DNA of 64,000 nt from PFJX01 sp963713085 (GTDB lineage: Bacteria > Pseudomonadota > Gammaproteobacteria > Burkholderiales > Thiobacillaceae). Positions 59,309-64,000 of the stretch are shown in pieces (position 1 is the first letter of the stretch; each line of letters begins with the position of its first letter). The translations under genes were made by a program, and so were the position numbers. The stretch spans positions 1 to 64,000 of the forward strand of contig CAVQKQ010000011.1 in the NCBI GenBank assembly GCA_963713085.1, written 5' to 3'. The notes beneath the pieces are model-generated. The model saw only the letters and a list, made by a program, of their open reading frames with translations. It was not told the origin of the DNA and did no database searches.

Positions 59309-61000
59309 ATGACATTGACGGAACGCATTCTTTCGGAGGTCGCCCGGCTGGTGCGGCCGGTGGGCCCGGACGAACTGTCGCTGACCCCGGCCCGGGAACA
59401 GGATCTGGCTATCCGGCTGATGATCCGGCACGAGGCGGAATTTTCCGTGGCAACCACCGGGGCGAACGGGCCCCTGCCCGGCGATGTGAAACATGAGCAA
59501 TCCTGGGGTGTGGTTGAACAGGTCGTGGCAACCCAGTTGGAAGAGGCCAGCCAAGCCGCCGGTCCCCTCATGGAGAAGTGGGCCGCGGCCACCGTCGACG
59601 ATTACCTGTGCAAGCTGGGCCCGGATGATTGCCGGCACCGGGTACCCCGGGTCGGGGTTGAGACGGACTGCGCACAATGCAAGGGCAAAGGGAACGTCCG
59701 CTGTCTGAACTGCGACGGCGCAAAGACGCTTACCTGTTCGAACTGCCATGGAACCGGCAAGGTTGATTGCACCCACTGCCAAGGTACCCAGAAAGTCTCC
59801 TGCAACGTGTGTTATGGGCGGGGCTACAAGGAAAAACAGCCCCAGTACATGAATTCCGACGAGCGCCAGAAGACGTCGAATCAGGTCCATCAACCCTTCG
59901 TGCGTGTTCCCTGCTCCCACTGCAACGGGACCGGCAAGGTCCTCTGCCTGATGTGCGGTTTCGGCAAGGTGCAATGCCAACGTTGCGGCGCCTCGGGCAA
60001 GGTGCGTTGTTCGGTCTGCAAAGGGACCGGTGAGATCCTCTGCGAAGCTTGCGCGGCCACCGGCAAGACCCACCGCATCGCCTGGCTCGAGTGCACCACC
60101 AGCAGCCAGGTATTTCCCGAGGTCGGCGGCGATGACCCGGAGGATGAGGAAACATTTCAGGAGCGCGTCCCCCTGCAGGACTACGCCCGGCTGGCATCGA
60201 CCACGGGCGGCGTCGTGCTGCAGGAATGGGCCCGCCGCCTGGACCAGCGGATAACCTGCTATTACCGGGTGTCCGTTCCGGTGAACAGCGCCGACGTGAA
60301 GGTCCGCGACCAGGCATTCACGATCCGGGCCTACGGACCCCAACAGGACGTCTACAACTTTCACGGGCTGGCCGACCGGCTGCTGGAGAACGACCTGGCC
60401 GAGCTGGAGCAGAGCGTGAAAGCCCACGGGTTGCTCAGTCCCGCGAGCAAGGCGCCGCTCACGCAAGCGGTCACGAAGTTTCTTGATTCGGAAGTGAACC
60501 TCCAGATAGTCGAAGGCGCCGCGGCGGGGACCGACGCGCCAGCAGCGGGTCAGCAGAACGGCATGGTCAGTGAAGATTATGCCGCGCGCGCCTTGCCGGC
60601 CATTTCCTCGGCCCTGACCAAGCTGCATGGGTCCTTCCTTCTGCTCGCCGTGGCCGGGGTCACCATGCTGTCCACGGTGCTGTTCTTCCTCGCCCGCAAC
60701 GGTGCCTTGAGCGGTCCCCCTGCAAGGCGGGTGGTGGTCCTTTTCCTGATAACCGCGGGATTGTGGTTTGTGGCCGAGTTTTGGGGACGCCGGAAACTCC
60801 ATGGGCAACTCGGCCAGGCAGTGGGCAAGCGGTTGAAGGGAAGCCTCGGCAAGCTGTGGGCGCGCTACCGGATGCTGTGCGGTGCGGGATTCGTGATCGC
60901 CTGGTACGTTTCATCGATCGCTTTCCAGGTCGAGCTGTATTTCCGATATAACACCGTCATCAGTCTTCTCCCCCTGGACAGCGCCGGTTTGTGGCACTAG
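59309..61000 (+). CDS. Membrane protein with ten CxxC-G zinc-ribbon motifs
   Basis: A 563-residue protein. Residues ~122-265 hold ten CxxC motifs, most followed by Gly (CAQCKGKG, CLNCDG, CSNCHGTG, CTHCQGT, CNVCYGRG, CSHCNGTG, CLMCGFG, CQRCGASG, CSVCKGTG, CEACAATG), the style of the DnaJ central zinc domain, which has only four. No J domain or DnaJ C-terminal substrate domain is seen. After a soluble region, residues ~435-545 contain about three membrane segments. It probably binds several zinc ions and may act as a protein-binding or thiol module at the membrane; function is unknown. Confidence 0.85.
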   Translation: MTLTERILSEVARLVRPVGPDELSLTPAREQDLAIRLMIRHEAEFSVATTGANGPLPGDVKHEQSWGVVEQVVATQLEEASQAAGPLMEKWAAATVDDYLCKLGPDDCRHRVPRVGVETDCAQCKGKGNVRCLNCDGAKTLTCSNCHGTGKVDCTHCQGTQKVSCNVCYGRGYKEKQPQYMNSDERQKTSNQVHQPFVRVPCSHCNGTGKVLCLMCGFGKVQCQRCGASGKVRCSVCKGTGEILCEACAATGKTHRIAWLECTTSSQVFPEVGGDDPEDEETFQERVPLQDYARLASTTGGVVLQEWARRLDQRITCYYRVSVPVNSADVKVRDQAFTIRAYGPQQDVYNFHGLADRLLENDLAELEQSVKAHGLLSPASKAPLTQAVTKFLDSEVNLQIVEGAAAGTDAPAAGQQNGMVSEDYAARALPAISSALTKLHGSFLLLAVAGVTMLSTVLFFLARNGALSGPPARRVVVLFLITAGLWFVAEFWGRRKLHGQLGQAVGKRLKGSLGKLWARYRMLCGAGFVIAWYVSSIAFQVELYFRYNTVISLLPLDSAGLWH

Positions 61001-61132
61001 CCCGCTGACGGGCAAGGGAGAGGTTCTTACCATGGGTGGCAGGATGCGCGTGACAGCGCCGGTCGTCCGGGCCACGCTTCCGGCTTTCAAAAGAACCCGG
61101 CTGCCATTCCGCGGAGCCTTGGCTTAATCCCT

Positions 61133-61549
61133 ATGTCGAAACAGGCCTACAGCATCGTCATCCCCGAAACTGAAGTGGAGTTCTCCGCCATGCGCGCCCA
61201 GGGCGCCGGAGGGCAGAACGTGAACAAGGTCTCCAGCGCCATTCATCTGCGCTTCGACATCCGGGCCTCGTCCCTGCCCGAGCTGTGCAAGGAGCGCCTG
61301 CTACTGCTCCACGACCAGCGCATCAGCAAGGAGGGTGTGGTGATCATCAAGGCCCAGGCCTACCGCAGCCAGGAGCAGAACCGGGCGGAGGCCCTGGCCC
61401 GGCTCCAGGAACTGGTGGAAGGCGTCATGGTGATCCGTCGGGTGCGCAGGCCCACCAAGCCGACCCGCTCTTCCCAGATCAAGCGCCTGGACGGCAAGGC
61501 TCAGCGGGGCCGCATCAAGGCCTTGCGCGGGGGAAGGGTGGACGACTGA
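61133..61549 (+). CDS. arfB: Peptidyl-tRNA hydrolase ArfB (ribosome rescue)
   Basis: A 138-residue release-factor-like protein with the catalytic GGQ in RAQGAGGQNVNKVSSAIHLR and the basic C-terminal tail RRPTKPTRSSQIKRLDGKAQ that enters the empty mRNA channel. It frees stalled ribosomes without a stop codon. Confidence 0.95.
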   Translation: MSKQAYSIVIPETEVEFSAMRAQGAGGQNVNKVSSAIHLRFDIRASSLPELCKERLLLLHDQRISKEGVVIIKAQAYRSQEQNRAEALARLQELVEGVMVIRRVRRPTKPTRSSQIKRLDGKAQRGRIKALRGGRVDD

Positions 61550-61633
61550 GGGCAGTCCCTCGCCGGTCGGAGGAGAGGCTGCTCCCACGCCACCCCCCAA
61601 AGCCACCCCTTCGCCACCCCAAAGCCACAAGGG

Positions 61634-61663
61634 TTGACGTTGCGCCGTCGACTTCGCTACGCT
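61634..61663 (+). promoter_or_regulatory. Candidate promoter for the leuA leader
   Basis: TTGACG (61634-61639) and TACGCT (61658-61663) are spaced 18 nt. Transcription would start close to the ATG at 61671, so the first small ORF might be nearly leaderless. Confidence 0.4.
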
Positions 61664-61670
61664 GCCCTCC

Positions 61671-61754
61671 ATGAATCAACAGCAGACCCTCTTCTCCACC
61701 GCCATGGCCCTGTTCCTGGGTCGCGGTTTGCTGCTGCGCGTCACGCGCGCATAA
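61671..61754 (+). CDS. Possible leucine leader peptide, 27 residues
   Basis: A 27-codon ORF, MNQQQTLFSTAMALFLGRGL followed by LLRVTRA, with six Leu codons, 230 nt before leuA. Leader peptides rich in the regulated amino acid control leu genes by attenuation in other proteobacteria. I cannot see a clear terminator/antiterminator pair downstream, so this is only a candidate. Confidence 0.4.
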   Translation: MNQQQTLFSTAMALFLGRGLLLRVTRA

Positions 61755-61847
61755 AACACACCTTCCCTCGCCGTACACCCATTCCCTCACGGGATAGTCG
61801 CGTCCCGATCCGTCGGACGCCCGTCGTCATCCAAACCGGAGAACGCC

Positions 61848-62003
61848 ATGTCCGCCATGTACCTGCCCTTGCCGCTTCCACTGTTCCGACTGCCCCTCGG
61901 TTGCCAGGCCACGAGCCCGCGACAGCCTGGCAGCCGTTGTGTCGCACGTCCCCCCCGTTACCGACGACACAGGAGTCAAGAAAATGTTGAAGCAGCCCCA
62001 TAG
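61848..62003 (+). CDS. Leucine-rich upstream ORF overlapping leuA
   Basis: A 51-codon ORF behind CCGGAG that begins MSAMYLPLPLPLFRLPLG: six Leu codons alternate with Pro in the first 17 residues. It overlaps the leuA start by 20 nt in another frame, so slow translation of its Leu/Pro run could affect leuA translation. Conservation is untested. Confidence 0.4.
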   Translation: MSAMYLPLPLPLFRLPLGCQATSPRQPGSRCVARPPRYRRHRSQENVEAAP

Positions 62004-63711
62004 CAAGTACCGCCCCTTCCCCCCGGTCCGGCTTCAGGACCGCACCTGGCCCGACCGGGCCATCACCTCGCCCCCCGTCTGGATGAGCACCGACCTGCGG
62101 GACGGCAACCAGGCCCTGTTCGAGCCCATGGACGCCGAGCGCAAGCTGCGCATGTTCCGGACCCTCTGCCGCATCGGCTTCAAGGAGATCGAGGTGGCCT
62201 TCCCCTCCGCCTCCCAGACCGATTTCGCCTTCGTGCGCCGGCTGATCGAGGAGCGGCTCATCCCCGACGACGTGACCATCGAAGTGCTCACCCAGGCCCG
62301 GGAGCACCTGATCCGCCGCACCATGGAATCCCTGGCGGGGGCACGCCGGGCCATCGTCCACGTCTACAATGCCACCTCGCCCAGCTTCCGCCGGACCGTG
62401 TTCAACATGGGCAAGGAGGAGGTGGTGGCCATGGCCGTGGACAGCGTGAAGCTGGTGCGGGAACTGGCCGCGGCCCGGACGGAGACGGAATGGGTGCTGG
62501 AATACAGCCCGGAGACCTTCACCGCCACCGAACTGGAATTCGCCAAGGCGGTGTGCGACGCGGTGACCGGGGCCTGGGGCGCCACGCCGGAACGCAAAGC
62601 CATCATCAACCTGCCCGCCACGGTGGAGGTGGCCACCTCCAACGTCTATGCCGACCAGATCGAGTGGATGCACCGGCACCTGGCCCGCCGGGACAGCGTT
62701 GTCCTCAGCGTGCACCCCCACAACGACCGGGGCAGCGCCGTGGCCGCCGCCGAGCTGGCGTTGATGGCCGGCGCCGACCGGGTGGAAGGCTGCCTGTTCG
62801 GCAACGGCGAGCGCACCGGCAACGTGGACCTGGTGACCCTGGCCCTCAACCTCTACACCCAGGGCGTGGACCCGGGCCTGGACTTCTCCGACATCGATGG
62901 CGTGGCCCGCACCGCCGAGCACTGCACCCGGCTGCCAATCCACCCGCGCCATCCCTACGTGGGCGACCTGGTGTTCACCGCCTTCTCCGGCTCCCACCAG
63001 GACGCCATCAAGAAGGGCTTCGCCGTGCAGCAGAAAGACCAGATATGGGAAGTCCCCTACCTGCCCATCGACCCGGCGGACTTGGGCCGCAGCTACGACT
63101 CCATCATTCGGGTCAACAGCCAGTCCGGCAAAGGCGGCGTGGCCTACCTGCTGGAAGAGCACTACGGCATCGTCATGCCCCGGCGCATGCAGGTGGAATT
63201 CAGCGGCGTGGTCCAGCGCCATACCGATGCCGTCGGTACCGAGGTCAGCGCCAGCCAGCTTTGGGACCTGTTCCGTCAGACCTATCTGGAAGCAGATCAG
63301 CCCATCCAGTACCGGGAACACCACCTGTTCGAGGACGGCCCGGCCCAGGGCCTGCGCCTCACGGCCCGGCTGGCCGGCCGGGAGACGACCCTGGAAGGCG
63401 AGGGCACCGGCCCCATCGACGCCGTCATCCATGCCCTGGCCCAGGGCATGGGCCTGCCGGTGCGCATCCAGTCCTACGAGGAACGTTCCCTGGGCCAGGG
63501 CGCCGATGCCCGGGCCGTGGCCTACGTGGAGCTGGCCCAGGACGACCTGCCCGGCAGCGTGTTCGGCGTGGGCCTCCACGCCAACATCATCACCGCCTCG
63601 GTGCTGGCGGTGGTGTCGGCGGTGAACCGCAGCCTGTCTCGGCTGGATGAGACGGAGCAGAGGCGGGTGGTGAGTGGCTGGCGGGCACGGGCCTTAATCA
63701 GCGCAGGGTGA
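61984..63711 (+). CDS. leuA: 2-isopropylmalate synthase (LeuA type 2)
   Basis: A 575-residue enzyme, first committed step of leucine synthesis. Long-form LeuA signature: RTWPDRAITSPPVWMSTDLR, DGNQALFEPM, the metal site VLSVHPHNDRGSAVAAAE and GCLFGNGERTGNVDLVTLA; the C-terminal ~140 residues form the LeuA dimer/leucine-feedback domain. The Met at 61984 has AGGAG upstream; an in-frame Met at 61939 is less likely. Confidence 0.96.
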   Translation: MLKQPHSKYRPFPPVRLQDRTWPDRAITSPPVWMSTDLRDGNQALFEPMDAERKLRMFRTLCRIGFKEIEVAFPSASQTDFAFVRRLIEERLIPDDVTIEVLTQAREHLIRRTMESLAGARRAIVHVYNATSPSFRRTVFNMGKEEVVAMAVDSVKLVRELAAARTETEWVLEYSPETFTATELEFAKAVCDAVTGAWGATPERKAIINLPATVEVATSNVYADQIEWMHRHLARRDSVVLSVHPHNDRGSAVAAAELALMAGADRVEGCLFGNGERTGNVDLVTLALNLYTQGVDPGLDFSDIDGVARTAEHCTRLPIHPRHPYVGDLVFTAFSGSHQDAIKKGFAVQQKDQIWEVPYLPIDPADLGRSYDSIIRVNSQSGKGGVAYLLEEHYGIVMPRRMQVEFSGVVQRHTDAVGTEVSASQLWDLFRQTYLEADQPIQYREHHLFEDGPAQGLRLTARLAGRETTLEGEGTGPIDAVIHALAQGMGLPVRIQSYEERSLGQGADARAVAYVELAQDDLPGSVFGVGLHANIITASVLAVVSAVNRSLSRLDETEQRRVVSGWRARALISAG

Positions 63712-63717
63712 CCCCCT

Positions 63718-63745
63718 CTCCCCGCCAGCGGGGGCTGGCGGGGAG
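63718..63745. repeat. Strong hairpin after leuA
   Basis: CTCCCCGCCAG and CTGGCGGGGAG form an 11-bp stem around 6 nt, 6 nt after the leuA stop. No T run follows. Its base composition resembles the palindromic family in ygiQ and hsdR. Confidence 0.7.
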
Positions 63746-64000
63746 ATTCTCCGAACTGGAATCTGGGGGAGCGCTGTCGTTCACCAGGTTGCAGCTTGGT
63801 TCGGCTATTCGGCCTAAACAGCCGCAGGACCTGACCAGAAAGCCGCCGTTCACAATTGCCTGCTTCCTTCTGCATCGAAGGAGAAGTAGCGCCCCACAAC
63901 CACTTCCTAATCTGCGCGCCTTAACAGTCGACTATAGGGGGTAGCCGCGATACCTATGATCCAAGTTGCTTCTGAAATATCGGGAGTAACATTACCGTTG
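63746..64000. other. No gene seen to the window end
   Basis: Short open frames here have no motif or ribosome site. Nothing supportable found. Confidence 0.5.

Noticed and set aside
59045..60808. 587-codon minus-strand open frame
   Set aside because: Antisense to the CxxC-rich protein gene; no family features.

Overview
The window is GC-rich chromosomal DNA, most likely from a betaproteobacterium related to Rhodocyclales or Nitrosomonadales. Pointers are the tRNA-Val / tRNA-Asp / ppiD / fabI order, an rnfABCDGE operon followed by nth, an NnrU-family gene, a GlyGly-CTERM protease beside a rhombosortase, and many conserved proteobacterial housekeeping genes (pyrD, ald, pgm, leuA, truC, arfB). 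The assignment comes from gene content only.

Left end (1-6050) looks like the terminal part of an integrated island. It holds a cut-off IS1634-type transposase, a lower-GC pair of mannosyl-lipid glycosylation genes (polyprenyl-phosphate mannose synthase fused to GtrA, and a GT22 transferase), and a complete ISL3-family insertion sequence with perfect 47-bp ends and an 8-bp target duplication. It ends at a 45-nt 3' fragment of tRNA-Val that begins exactly at the anticodon loop, the classic scar of tRNA-targeted integration. Core chromosome starts with tRNA-Asp and ppiD.

From 6088 to 28700 the genes are mostly core: ppiD, fabI, a ParA-like ATPase, a phosphatase, an unusual SulP transporter fused to a cobalamin adenosyltransferase, FIST, nth, the Rnf complex, alanine dehydrogenase, pyrD, a zinc-sensing-type diguanylate cyclase and ygiQ. 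The ygiQ gene is remarkable: a DUF559 nuclease module bounded by exact 39-bp inverted repeats lies in frame inside its reading frame.

From 28795 to 38830 lies a decaying defence locus: hsdR (frameshifted), a GIY-YIG nuclease, a StbDE/RelBE-type toxin-antitoxin pair, a second copy of the hsdR 3' end, a frameshifted hsdS, an MBL-fold protein, an AbiE-like pair, an intact hsdM and a truncated rhuM. The same 39-bp stop-free palindromic unit, and a second family of GTCAT-type repeats, sit inside hsdR, hsdM and the hsdR 3' copy, mostly without breaking the frame. Two repeat families each tied to a small nuclease (DUF559 or GIY-YIG) are the strongest candidate here for an undescribed type of mobile element.

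From 38862 to the end the genes are again ordinary: methyltransferase, FemAB-like acetyltransferase, B12-radical SAM protein, HIT protein, two RluA-family pseudouridine synthases, carbonic anhydrase, YaeQ, ACP phosphodiesterase, TrhP/U32, phosphoglucomutase, Bcr/CflA efflux, MscS, ArfB and LeuA. Exceptions are an S8 protease with its own propeptide-like partner and rhombosortase, and a membrane protein with ten CxxC-G zinc-ribbon motifs. Leucine-rich small ORFs precede leuA.
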